Shown: in pieces, positions 23,284-33,985 of the stretch | Position numbering within the stretch: position 1 is the first letter of the stretch | Layout of the letters: each line of letters opens with the position of its first letter | DNA from: Acephala macrosclerotiorum | Lineage: Eukaryota > Ascomycota > Leotiomycetes > Helotiales > Mollisiaceae | Direction: 5' to 3' | DNA length: 64,000 bases | Assembly (NCBI GenBank): GCA_014904845.1 | Contig: MU119381.1 | Coordinates: 51,121-115,120 of the forward strand | Translations under genes and position numbers: made by a program | Notes under the pieces: model-generated | What the model was told of the DNA's origin: nothing | The model's database searches: none | The model's input: only the letters and a program-made list of their open reading frames with translations

Positions 23284-24395
23284 ATGAGTTGTGTTGTCGA
23301 GTTACCTTACCTCGCACGCGATGCCGTGTATGAGAATGAAAAGCCCTACACGACGGATTTTCTTGTATCCGGGATCCCCCAGGCCAAGGCTACGAACCAC
23401 TTGATTACCTTTCAAAGGACCATCATTCAAGACGTTCGGGAATTTGGAACAACACAATTTTCTCTTCAAGAGAATGGCTTCTGCTTTTTGCACGAGCCGA
23501 CGTGCTTGACCTCGGAGACAGCGGACGAGACACAGTGCGCACGAAAGTATTACGGAGAGATCAAAGCGATTCTCGAGCGACACTTCCCCGAGTATGAGCG
23601 GGTTGAATCGCTGGATCACCAGGTACAGTACATTACGTTCGGCATTGCATTGCATTGCATCGATTCCCAAGATGATCGAGTCTGATCGTGGCTTGAGCAT
23701 TCTAGGTCCGGCGACGGAGCGAGGCGTTTCCCCTGAAACCTGGAGCTCTCACCAAAGCCGCTCAGCCAGCTTCACTACCCCACAGCGACTTTACGACACG
23801 CGGGGCCTTCCTCCGAATGCGCGAGAGGTTTTCGGGGCAGGAGAGATACTTTGAAGATCGAGACTTCGATCTCTTAAAGTGAGTGAGTCAGTGAGTTCGG
23901 AAAAGGAACGAGAAAGGCAAAGAATGATGAAGCATGCTGACTGATTGACGGGACGTAGCGTCTGGCGTGTTCTGAAAGGACCCAACAACGACTGGCCACT
24001 CGCCGTCTGCGATTATCAGTCTGTGGACCTGGAATCGGATGCCATCGAGAACGACGTTCTACATCGCGACACGGTGGGCGAAAACTGGTTGATGTTTCCG
24101 AACATGGCGCACCGATGGTACTACATGAGTCGTCAAGGCGTGGACGATCTCATCGTCTTCCGCAACGCGGACTCGCGCGGGCGCTTAGCCAGTGAGTGAA
24201 GACCAAGGAGAAAGAGCAGATGAACAAAAGAACAGAAAGATGCTAATAAGTGCCGTTACTGTAGACGCCTTTCATGCCGCGTTCGACCTCGGAGTTTCAG
24301 GGACAGAGCCAAGAGAGAGCATTGAGATTCGCTTTGTGGGCTTTCGGAGGGCAAGACAGGGGGCTTGGCCTTCACCGCCAAGAACACTTCCCTAG
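23284..24395 (+). CDS. CmcJ/AsaB-family iron-dependent oxygenase-like protein
   Basis: Four exons (23284-23622, 23706-23878, 23959-24191, 24265-24395) give 291 codons with GT-AG junctions in frame. The protein matches the family that includes the AsaB/CTB9-type hydroxylase/desaturases of fungal secondary-metabolite clusters and the bacterial cephamycin enzyme CmcJ. Visible features: an N-terminal beta segment (KPYTTDFLVSGIP), an HxD pair in LPHSDFTTRGAFLRMRE (His139, Asp141), the mid-region VWRVLKGPNNDWPLAVCD, and the conserved FPNMAHRWYYMSRQ (His222) followed by VFRNADSRG and AFHAAFD. An HxD...H triad fits a Fe(II)/2-oxoglutarate type centre. The amidase-like gene follows about 490 bp downstream on the same strand, but no PKS, NRPS or terpene gene is present, so no pathway can be assigned. 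Confidence 0.83.
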
Positions 24396-24882
24396 GTGCA
24401 TTCATGTTTTATTTTTAAACCACTTACATTTATATCTACAAATACCATTATAGTATCTACGAATGAAAATAATGCTTGCATGTTTGCATTGCATTGCACA
24501 GCTATTTTTATCATAATAGACGGAAGCACCGCTGTGACAGCTCAGGTTGATTGATTCCAAATACTGTATATGTATGTACAGATCCGAGTAACTTTACTGT
24601 TCGGTATTTGCAATGCTGGCACCCATTGCACCGCGATTCATTCCATTCACCTCCCTTGGATAACTGTGAATTTAGCCACGACAAGGAATTTAGCAATCAA
24701 TTGAAACCCCCGCCACCGCTTGAAACCCCACCCCAAACCCCGGCCATCCTGCGACGTACTTAACCTACGAGAGTCTGTGTCGCTATCGAGATTTTCGTCT
24801 TGCTATCAGCGTTTCTCAAATTACTGACCGAGTGGCTGATAGATTGTCCTGTTCAAAGAGGTGAATTCCGCGTCTCCTAGCC
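24396..24882. other. Intergenic region between oxygenase and amidase genes
   Basis: About 490 bp, somewhat AT-rich, containing the 3' flank of the oxygenase gene and the amidase leader. No gene is seen. Confidence 0.4.
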
Positions 24883-27261
24883 ATGATCACTACCATTGGG
24901 GTGGACAGAGATCAGTTCTATCTGGGTTCACCATCACGGGTAGGAACATTGTAAACCCCACTTCTTGACGAAGCAAATCTAACGTTTCCCAGTGCAGTAT
25001 CAGGTCATCCAGTGGAATACCTAGTGATAAAGGTGTTATTGAACCCGTCCTCGTTTTTTCGGCTGCTGATTGTATCATATCTGCTTCCGGCGTTCTTTCG
25101 TGCCTAGAAAGCTTCCCAGCACGAGATGATGATTTTCATGCTGGCTTCATCTCCGAAACTATCGTGCTCCACTTGCGGGCAGGCCAAATTGTCGACCCAG
25201 ATGACCTTCGGAGGGGATTGAAGTTTGCGCAATCTGGTCCCGAGCCGCATTGGGTACCTAGCAATATCTACTTTGTTGATGCCACCTCTACTGAAGTTCT
25301 CATTCCGAGTGGGCCTTATTTTCTCCTCGGTGTGCACATCTATGAGGTGTATAAGCTTCATGAAGACCCTTTGCAAGCATTCCACACGACTGTGGTACCT
25401 GATAGTCTTTACCGGGATAAGTATATAAGTTCTCTCCTTACACAATTCAAATCATTGATTTCGAACAGGTACTCAATTTTGGACGGGACGTCGAAGGATG
25501 GCATTAGTAAAGTGGTTGCCGTCCCCAGTAGGCTCTATTCCACACCTACGAGAGAGAAGCCCCTCGCAGGCATGCGTGTGGCAATCAAGGACAACTACGC
25601 ACTTGCTGGCATCAAAACCTCGCTCCAATGTCTATCCTTCCAAGAGACGTATAGTACCGAGGCTGAGACGGCTGAATATGTCAAGATGCTGACCGACCTT
25701 GGAGCAGTAATCGTGGGAAAGACAAAATTGACAGCTTTTGCCTCTAGTGAAAAGCCTTGCGACTGGGTCGACTTTCAATGTCCCTTCAATCCTCGAGCCG
25801 ATGGGTATCAGTCCGCGGGTGGAAGCACAACCGGTGGTGCTGCAGCAATCGCAGGGTATCCGTGGTTGGACTATTCGATTGGTAGTGATAGTAAATTTCT
25901 CTAGTATACACACACGATTACATCTGCTGACTCGTCGTAGCCTTTGGTAGTGTTCGGGAGCCAGCAGCTCAAAACGGAGTCTTCGGGATTCGGTGCACAA
26001 CCGACATAGCTGCCCCTACGAAGGGCTTGTATCCCAGCTGCCCGTAAGTGCTACTTTTCTGACGAGCGCCAGGCTGATTTTGTTGTAGATACTTTGATAC
26101 AGTTGGCTTTTTAGGTCGGGATATTGAGACATTCAAGAGCTTTGCAATTCACACACTCTCTTCGCGCTTGGCAAATATTTCACAGGTACAGTTAAATATC
26201 CACTGCCTTGGCACCCAGTTTGTTTTCCTGACGCTGTTTACAGTACCCTCGGCGCATTCTATATCCGACGGATTATTTTCCCTACAAGAATGCAGCTCAG
26301 CAGAGGATGGCTGAAGACTTTATAGCAATGCTTGAGAATTTCCTTGGTGTGAAACGAATCGAACTTAGTCTTGCTGACCTATGGGAGAATAAACCGCCTC
26401 CAGAAGCAAAGAAGAAATCCTTGGCTGAGTTTATCCATACGGTAAGCGAGATTCAACAACTCCAAGCCTCTTCGATATGTAGAAATTGATATTTTATGAG
26501 ACAGTCTGGATATAACCCTTTCTACTATGATGGATACCACGAGTTCGATGCTTTCCGTGCCGACCACCAACGCCTGTTCAACAAGAAAGTTTATGTTTCT
26601 CCTCATATGCAATATAAATGGTTTGTGATCCAGCATGACTCGTCATGAAGGAACCGGCGCTGACGTGCATAGGGATCTGGGGCTGGAAGTCTCCCTCGAA
26701 GATCGCAACAAGTCTATTACCGAGCTCGAGATCTTCCAGAGATGGTTCAAAGAAAACGTGCTCGCGCCAGACAACGAGACAATTTCGACAGCCATAATGA
26801 TCCTACCCGTTGGTCCCGGCCAACCCGTATATCGCGATGTCGTTGTCCCGTTTGTGAAGCGATATGGCATTGATCCATTGAATCTGGCTTCTCTTCTCCG
26901 AATACCGCAGCTAGTAGTGCCAAGTGTGTGGACATGCTCGCTCTCTTAGACACAACTGACTTCTGGTAGTTGGACAAAGTCCATACGAATCCCGTGTTAC
27001 CGGATGTACTGAGCACCTCCCTATTGCTTGTTCAATCGCCGGCGCTTCAGGTAATGAAAGATCGCCGTTCAAGATACGAAATCTTATACTGATCGAAGCC
27101 ATGTAGGAAGTGACTTGATGTTAATCAATCTGATCTATGATGCGCTGACGACGCAGGGCTGGCCAACAGAAGTTAAAACAGGACGTTATGCTTTCAGACT
27201 TGGAAACAACATCCGAAATATCTGGGAGTCGAGTACACCGAATACTTCATTTGGGGGATGA
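24883..27261 (+). CDS. Amidase-signature protein with extra N-terminal domain
   Basis: Multi-exon gene whose start ATG at 24883 begins a 19-codon first exon (MITTIGVDRDQFYLGSPSR). Splicing at 24939/24993 leads into a roughly 150-residue N-terminal region like that annotated as 'scytalone dehydratase-like Arp1 N-terminal' in fungal amidases, then an amidase-signature domain. Catalytic elements are visible: Lys in MRVAIKDNYALAG, a Gly/Ser loop SAGGSTTGGAAA, and the nucleophile region GSDTFGSVREPAA. About eight further introns fit GT-AG; one (about 25419-25466) is 48 nt, so the frame also reads through it unspliced. The C-terminus (IGQSPYESRVTGCTEHLPIA ... SDLMLINLIYDAL) completes the family fold, with the stop at 27261. 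Substrate unknown. The upstream oxygenase in the same orientation hints at a shared metabolic role, but that is inference. Confidence 0.85.
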
Positions 27262-27722
27262 GAGGCCTACCCAGCCACACACTTTCGGTTGAACTTAGCT
27301 AATGAACAGATTAGAAGATCCAGCTCAGCAAGCTCTTTTTATGGAAATTGCGGAGAATGGAGGCCAAACACCAAGGACTTGACGGTTTAATGTATATGTA
27401 TCGTGCTCTCCCTACTGCAAAAGTCTTCTCCCTATTATCAAGCATGCCAAGTATGCTACAAAGGATAAGCCGGCTTGTCCACCCTTAACCACCGAGCATA
27501 AAGAGATTTATACACAAGATTAAAACCGCAGAACATGCCTGTAATTTGTGGGCACGTCTCTTCGAGTCTAGCATTGACATCGTGATACTATGATAATAAC
27601 CTCAAGGCTATGATGAACATGATCAACCCACCCATCAGAGCTTCGACCTCATCACACCTCAACCCTGATGAGGCTCGCGCACAACAGCGCGACCATATAC
27701 CACGCCTGTGACCGTCAGCACT
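27262..27722. other. Convergent intergenic region, amidase to transporter
   Basis: About 460 bp between the stop codons of two convergent genes. No gene or repeat is supported. Confidence 0.4.
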
Positions 27723-29460
27723 TCAAATTTTTGTCATACTCTGTAATGAACTTACAGCAGCAACAGCAAATGGGAGCCCCTTCCAAATCGTCGGTAGGTG
27801 CACAGACACAGCTAGCAGGCTCTGGAGCATCGTTTCCCCGACCAACATCCCTGTTAGCTCCACGGCGAGAATGCAGCCGTATATTCGTGCGCGTACCGAT
27901 TCAGCGAACCAGGATGTCACGAGCGAGAGCATAGTGGCGCGGACGCCGAAGCCCATGGCGTAGAAGCCTAGTGCTTGAAAGGAGAGATATCACATTAGCA
28001 GTGAGATCGTAAAGAGTGTGCTGGGGTTTACGTGAAGATGGGGAAGAAGGGGGGTGGGCAGCGGATGAGCTGCAGATTTTACCAATTATCATGGATGTTG
28101 ACGAGGGCGCCAAGGACAAGAGAAGTGCTCCAGAGCCGAGAACGACTAGGCTACCTTGGACAATGGAGAGATTTAGAAGCTGGAGATGAGGGTGATAGTG
28201 GTTGTTGATGAGTGTGATGAGTGAAGGGAGGATGAAACAGAAAAGAGCAAGGTTGATACTGGCGACTTCAGTGACGAGAGCATTTGTCTGGAATAATGTA
28301 TTAGTAAATTAACTATAGGAAACTTCAGCAAAGAGATCTACGACTTACGTCCGAGAAGTCCCACTCAAAGCGCGAGGATGCGTATTGTAGGACTGCGCGG
28401 AGAGATATAGCACGGAAGGATCCGATGAGAAATATAGGCAAGCTGAGAAGCATATTTCGCTGCTTGAAGAGACGGACTACCTCGTATAGCTGTTGGACAT
28501 AGCTTTGTTTTGTCTCTTCATCATTTTCTGTATTGCTGTTGGCTGCTGGTGGGTCGGGATCAATTCTCATAGGTGTCTCTCCCCGGGACGGATCCTTCTT
28601 GGAAACATCTGGCATGATGATCAGGACGCCGCAATCGAGGACGAGACACATTATGCCGATGGCGAAGGGAATCCACAGCGAGAGTTTAGCTGTTCCATAT
28701 GCGATTGGTGGGGCAACAATTTCGACGAAAATGAAGCAAGAATACATGTAGTAGAGTGTTTTTGTTCTGTCATAGTGTCACTTCAACTATCATCGATTCT
28801 GTGAACCCGAGACGGTTTACCTATCACGAGCTGAGCAGGTATCCACAATCATTACACCCATGATCATTTCTGCCGCGTAGTTACCTCCACCAAACAAGGT
28901 AAACACAGATGTAAGCCAGATGAGGCGAAGAGATAGTCCTGTTTGCGTTGCTGAAAGGCTCGTCAGAATTAATTGTAGAATTGTAGATGTTTAGACACGA
29001 ACCAACAAGGATAGTCCATAAAAGAGCAGCCAACATGCCCGCCAGTATCATGGCTAATATCTTGCGGCGGTCTACCTGATCAGAAACGTACCCAAGAGGC
29101 AAAGCCACAATCAAAGCTAGACCATATTAGAACGTCCTATCAGGGTAGGATCAGACCATACCAGCGAGAGTATTAAGAAAGGTCTGCATAGCCTTCAAGC
29201 TCGCAAGATGGCTCTGAATTAGCGGCGCTTTACATGACATTCTCTCGAAATTCTTGTCGCCTAGTAATCGCTGCAAATACGTCGCTCGAGCAAGGTGAGA
29301 ATGGGCACAGTGAGGATAGCGTTGGAGAATTCAAGGAGCAGAAACAATAACATGCAGAACTTTGTGATCTTGGAAAAACGAAACGGCGCTTCATGTGGCA
29401 GGGGATTATCCGTGCTGCCTCTCCCTCATCAAGGCGAGCCTCATCGGATTCGGTCATCAT
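27723..29460 (-). pseudogene. MFS transporter, 5' part apparently frameshifted
   Basis: Major facilitator superfamily transporter on the minus strand. From the 5' end: MMTESDEARLDEGEAAR, membrane segment 1 (KFCMLLFLLLEFSNAILTVP), then LERRICSDY, the signature loop ALPLGYVSDQVDRRKIL after segment 2, segments 3-6 (LTSVFTLFGGGNYAAEMIMG, SCFIFVEIVAPPIAYG, WIPFAIGIMCLVLDCG), a polar central loop, and segments 7-12 (LLSLPIFLIGSFRAISL to ALGFYAMGFGVRATMLSLV). Introns with GT-AG sites join these blocks. Two positions need one added base to keep frame: about 29401-29410, between the acidic N-terminus and segment 1, and about 29262-29268, right after 'ICSDY', where an in-frame TAG appears. I therefore call it a probable pseudogene; assembly error is the alternative. 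Substrate cannot be told. Confidence 0.68.
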
Positions 29461-29700
29461 AAACTCTTGCTGCGTACGATATTTAGATGAGTAATACACA
29501 AGTGTGGGAACAGTTATAATTTGCAGTGGGTGTTGATGAGTTGTAAAATTCGCTTCTAGAAAGGAGTGAGGAACGAACTGAGTGATAGAAGTGGAGGATC
29601 GCCGACAGAGGAGAAAACACAGCGAGGCCCTCAGCGCCTTGGCAGTTCTTAGCATAAACAGTCACGTGATTTGACTAAGATTCCCAGGTTAAGCTTACAG
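29461..29700. other. 5' flank of the transporter, edge of the AT-rich block
   Basis: Normal-composition leader and promoter DNA of the transporter, ending at the abrupt transition to AT-rich sequence near 29700. No gene is supported. Confidence 0.4.
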
Positions 29701-31285
29701 GCTTTAAAACGTTTATTATAATAATTGAATAGTAGGATGTCCCTCGTACTTCGCGCCATGCTCTGCTTTTAACGATTTGAACTTTGAAATAATATAAAAC
29801 TTTTAATTATAAATTTTTTATTTATATCGATTTTATTAATGCGAATAAAAACGTTTTTTTTTTATTATTTCGAGTTTTACGAAAAACTTTAAATACTAAA
29901 AACGATACATTTTAACGTTGTTTAACGTAAAAACGTAATTTAAAAATTTTAAAATATTAAATATTATTACGTAAATTTTACGTAAATTTTTTTTTAATAA
30001 ATTTTTTTTAATTATTATTAAAAATATATATAATAATAATATTAATTAAATCAATAAAAATTATAATTATAAATTATATTAAAATAAATAATTTAATCGA
30101 TTTTTTATATTTTTAATAAAATTTATTTAATTTAAAATTATTAATAATTTAATATTATAATTTATAATAAATTATATAATATAAAAAATACGATTTAATA
30201 TTATATAATATAATAAATAATACGTTATAATATATTAATATAATAATACGATTTTAATATTTTATTAAAATTAATATAATAAAATTATATATATATTTTT
30301 TTAAATTTTTTTATAAATAATTAATTTTGAAAATAATATTAATTACGTATTTTTTAATATATAAAAAGTTTTTATTTATTATAAATTATTTTAAATAAAT
30401 TTAATTTATTAATTAAAACGAATTAATTTACGATTAAAATTTTTTATTTTATATTAATAAAATAATATTAAAAAATTTTTATATACGATTTATATATTTT
30501 ATTTTTTATTATTATTTAAAAAAAAATTTAAATTATTAAAAATTGAAAATTAAAAATTAATTAATAAATATTTTTTATTTTAATTATATTATTCGAAATT
30601 AAATAATTTAATTATAAAATTATAAAATTATAAAATTATAAAAAAATATTAATTTATAAAAATTATATATTAAATTATTTAAAATAATTAATATTAAAAT
30701 AAATATAAAAAAAAAAACTTATAACGATTATTTATAATAATTAATTTTATTTTTAATAAATATTAAAATATAAAAAAAAAAATTTTAACGTAAAAAAAAA
30801 AAAAAATATAATATTAAAAAATGAAATTATTTTATTATTTTATATTTTAATTTTTTTAAAAATTATAATTCGCGAATCGTTTATAATTGTTTTTAAATTA
30901 AAATAATAAAATTAAAATAAATTTCGAATTTTAAAAAATAATACGAAAAATAATACGAAAAAAAATAAAATAAAAAATTTTAATTAAAAAAAATCGATTA
31001 AAAAAATATATTTTATTAAAATAAATAAATAAATAAAATTTTAAATAAAAATTAAAATAAATTTTTTTTTACGAAAAAACAATATAAATAAAAATTAATT
31101 TTTAAAATAAATTTTATTTAAAAATAATAATTTGAAAATTTATATTTTTAAATTATTAAATTAATTTTTAATTTAAAAATTAAAATTAATAAATTATTCG
31201 TATTAAATTTTTTTTTTTAATAAAAAATACTTTTATTTTAATTATATTATTAATTTTTTTTAAAAATTTTTTTATAAATAGTAAT
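29700..31285. repeat. AT-rich block 1 (RIP-degraded repeats)
   Basis: About 1.6 kb made almost only of A and T, with sharp edges. Residual C and G are nearly all in CpG (acg, tcg). No frame survives. A segment at about 30277-30455 recurs at about 42276-42520 in the same orientation, showing that the block derives from repeats. In filamentous ascomycetes this is the expected product of repeat-induced point mutation of transposons. Confidence 0.85.
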
Positions 31286-31696
31286 CTTAGGTATAGTGTT
31301 TGCCTCCCTGGGTTTAGCGCCTGCCGCATTAGGCAAGGTGTATGCACGGTCCAGCCGCTGCTTTTAATGTTTATAGAGGTCGCGCTCCTCTGCTGCTCAA
31401 CCATCTTCCTTTTTAATCCTTTTCCAACACTTTGCTTAGTCGTTAGATCTCATTATATACCCTTGACCCCTATTTATATAGACCAACTCTGAGTCACCCC
31501 TTTGTGGGCCTCGCCGCAGCTGAGAACGACGGCATAGCTTGTTTAAAGCCAGAATCCTTGATCTCCCACTCTGGATTCAATGCTCTTAAGTGTCTGCAAC
31601 GGCGATAATTCCTCTTAAGTCAGTTGGATTAGTTGAGATACGAGCATGAGCATAAGCATCGGCTCCTCTCCTTCTTCTCGCTATCGCACCATTACA
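31286..31696. other. Normal-GC spacer at the edge of the island
   Basis: About 410 bp of normal composition between the AT-rich block and the minisatellite. No gene or recognisable element is seen. Confidence 0.4.
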
Positions 31697-31951
31697 ACCG
31701 TGCCGAAAAGCCATTGGTACAAAGAAATGGTTAGTATAAAAGTTAGGTTGGCACTAAAATAATGTTAGTACGAACTTGTAGTTGGTACAAAGAAACCATT
31801 GGTACTAAGAGATTGTTAGTGCCATCAAATTACTGCTACAAATAATTTGTTGGTGCCAAAGAACCATTAGTACCAAGAAATAGTTGGTACAATTACGTAA
31901 TTAGTGCCAACCCTTGATTAGTGCCATCTAACTCTTTGTACATCATTGTAT
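31697..31951. repeat. 17-bp minisatellite, about 15 units
   Basis: A heptamer TTRGTRC recurs at an exact 17-bp period: 31714, 31731, 31748, 31765, 31782, 31799, 31816, (31833), 31850, 31867, 31884, 31901, 31918 and 31935. Ten copies match TTRGTRC exactly, those at 31731, 31748 and 31935 differ by one base, and 31833 (CTGCTAC) is more degenerate. A weaker unit at 31697 extends the array to about 255 bp. The unit consensus is roughly TTRGTRCYAARAAAYNA. The best units contain TTGGTACYAA, a self-complementary decamer when Y is C. The array lies 140 bp from the stop codon of the next gene. Confidence 0.85.
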
Positions 31952-32092
31952 TAAAAGTAGTCTAAAGTACAAGTGTGCATGAAGCAGTTGAGGCTATATA
32001 TATAGCCTTGACGGAGCTAGACTCTAAGTAGAAGCATGCCATACACGTGATATTCATCTGACACTCCTCCCCATACCTTAGCGCTCTCGGTG

Positions 32093-33565
32093 TCAGATAG
32101 TTGACAACTGATAGCCTTGGTCTATTAGTACCTTGAAGCTAGGCGCGTACGCAAGCTTCTGGCCTTCCTTTTCCTGGAAACGAAATTGTCCGAGTACATC
32201 AAAATTCTCATCCCAAATCACTCCCCCACAACAACCTTCGAAGAAAATATCACTTCCATTTCCCCAGTAGCTAAACAGTGCGATTTCGCAGTACGCCTTG
32301 CTTTCTTGCGGAGCCTCATCAGACACCTCAAAACCAAGTGCCCATTCGGTTGCTACATGTATACCCTCACACTGTCCATTGACCGGGGTGTTCATGAATA
32401 CTGTGTCGCTGGGTCTAAGGGTTTCTGGGGTTTTTAAGCCGCGAAATGGTTGCGCCTGCGGTTGGCCAGGCTCGGGATCGGAAAAGGTCTCCCCAGAGTA
32501 TCGAATCCCTGATTTCAGCTGTGCTAGAGCGATATCCGTGTCCCCGAACTTCCTGTCGATCGTACCTATCTGATATCTGGCATCGGGTACTCCGTTGGAA
32601 AGGTCAACACGGGGGTGGTAAACTGAGTCGCCTACGCTAGCAGGGAAGCCGTGTGCAGCAACAGTTATAAACCTTTTGCCAGAAGTCGGTGATTTCACAC
32701 AAACTCCCGAAGTTGTACTAAGTCCTTGCTTTATATTGTTATGAAAACCGGCAAGCATGATTCCAGGTCGCAATTGTTCCCGCTCGTATTGAGTGTCATC
32801 TGTAACGTTCGCTGCAGAAACCTTCATCCGCAATGCATGCTCTTCCATAGTTGACTTGGTCCAGATGTAACTAATGCTATGACCGTTGATCCTGCTTGGA
32901 AGGCGATTCTGCCAGTCTTGTCCCGGCTCCTGGTTCCCGAATGCACGAAACATACATCCATCCCAACGGATTCGGTCAACGCCAGCTCCTCTCTCATTTA
33001 TGAGCTTAAATATCTCCAGTATTGTCGCCTCGTTTGGAGTCTCATAGTGTTTGATCTCGCCTTTCACGTTGAATCGTTGACTCGCGCGGGCAAATTTACC
33101 TAGATCGAGAGGGGGGCGGCCGTTGGGAGTCGTTGTCAGCCACAATGGCAGATCGGCGAGAATCGTTGGCCAAGGTTGTTCTGGGAGCTTTCCAACGGCT
33201 AACACCAAGAAAGGGTGCTGATAGGAGATAGTTTTCAGGGTTGGAAAGAGCCTTTGGAGCTCAGGAAGCTCTTCTTCGGTAGGGCCGCGAGGAATTCCAT
33301 TGTTACGAAGGCTGAAGGGCAATGTGAGCCGGACGACCTTCTCCGGACGTTGTTGCGGATTGTTCTGCTCGGCCGATGATGGAGTTCGATAAAGGGGATT
33401 TGGGATTGATGCTGCGAGAGCCAAGGTCGAACATCCTGGGATGAGAGGGTTGCGTGGCAAGTAGGGGGAGAATCGAGTAACGCGCCACGGAGAAGCACTT
33501 TTGTGTCGAACGATGGGACTTTGCGATTGGTCCTTCTTGGGCGAGGGAGTGGCAAAAGATGCCAT
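32093..33565 (-). CDS. Unrecognised protein with trypsin-fold-like motifs and a Cys in the nucleophile position
   Basis: Single-exon gene of 490 codons with no signal peptide. Residues 1-80 are Pro/Ser-rich and basic. The C-terminal half shows three short matches to chymotrypsin-fold (PA clan) peptidases in the right order and spacing: FITVAAHGF (His305, cf. TAAHC), DTDIALAQL (Asp344, cf. DIAL.L) and EGCCGGVIW (444-448 GCCGG, cf. GDSGG), which puts Cys446 in place of the catalytic Ser. Such a His-Asp-Cys set occurs in 3C-like cysteine peptidases; here it is inference from motifs only, and an inactive peptidase-like protein is equally possible. The gene sits alone in a 2.7-kb normal-GC island between two AT-rich blocks, a typical address for fast-evolving accessory genes. 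The intact 490-codon frame beside RIP-damaged DNA suggests it is maintained. Confidence 0.75.
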   Translation of the reverse strand: MASFATPSPKKDQSQSPIVRHKSASPWRVTRFSPYLPRNPLIPGCSTLALAASIPNPLYRTPSSAEQNNPQQRPEKVVRLTLPFSLRNNGIPRGPTEEELPELQRLFPTLKTISYQHPFLVLAVGKLPEQPWPTILADLPLWLTTTPNGRPPLDLGKFARASQRFNVKGEIKHYETPNEATILEIFKLINERGAGVDRIRWDGCMFRAFGNQEPGQDWQNRLPSRINGHSISYIWTKSTMEEHALRMKVSAANVTDDTQYEREQLRPGIMLAGFHNNIKQGLSTTSGVCVKSPTSGKRFITVAAHGFPASVGDSVYHPRVDLSNGVPDARYQIGTIDRKFGDTDIALAQLKSGIRYSGETFSDPEPGQPQAQPFRGLKTPETLRPSDTVFMNTPVNGQCEGIHVATEWALGFEVSDEAPQESKAYCEIALFSYWGNGSDIFFEGCCGGVIWDENFDVLGQFRFQEKEGQKLAYAPSFKVLIDQGYQLSTI

Positions 33566-33985
33566 GCCTTTGACGACAATTTGAAAAGGGAAATTTGTGT
33601 TGGTTATTGAGACAAGGTGGATAGTTAGGTAGAAAGGAAGATTTACTTATATGCCAGAGCGTTGTAATTTGGCCTAGCTAAGCGAGCACTAGCTACGGAG
33701 GGTTTTTAGGCCCCAAAGGATCAGAATTGTGGAAAATGCTGAAGCATCGATTTTTGAGGTGCGCACTATATAAACTCGATGTACTTCGTAAAAATATTTC
33801 TTTTCTACTATCTGTTCGGCTGTGTCATGAGCACAGGACAGGCAGGCACGTGAGCGCATGCGTCGTGCCTATTGCGGCATAGCTTCCGGGTCTGTGCGAC
33901 ACTCTTTTTATTACGGGTGGCAGCTTCTAGAGTTTTAGGATTCAGAGTTTAGTTTGTTGACTTGTGTATTGACTTGCGATATACT
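33566..33985. other. 5' flank of the peptidase-like gene
   Basis: About 420 bp of normal composition up to the abrupt AT-rich boundary near 33985; it presumably contains the promoter. Nothing else is seen. Confidence 0.4.

Noticed and set aside
25632..26000. A long minus-strand frame antisense to the amidase
   Set aside because: It is a shadow of the plus-strand coding frame and has no family features.
31697..31951. Regular short repeats that might suggest a CRISPR-like array
   Set aside because: Period is 17 bp, cores are only 7 bp, spacers are not unique inserts, and the host is a eukaryote. It is a minisatellite.
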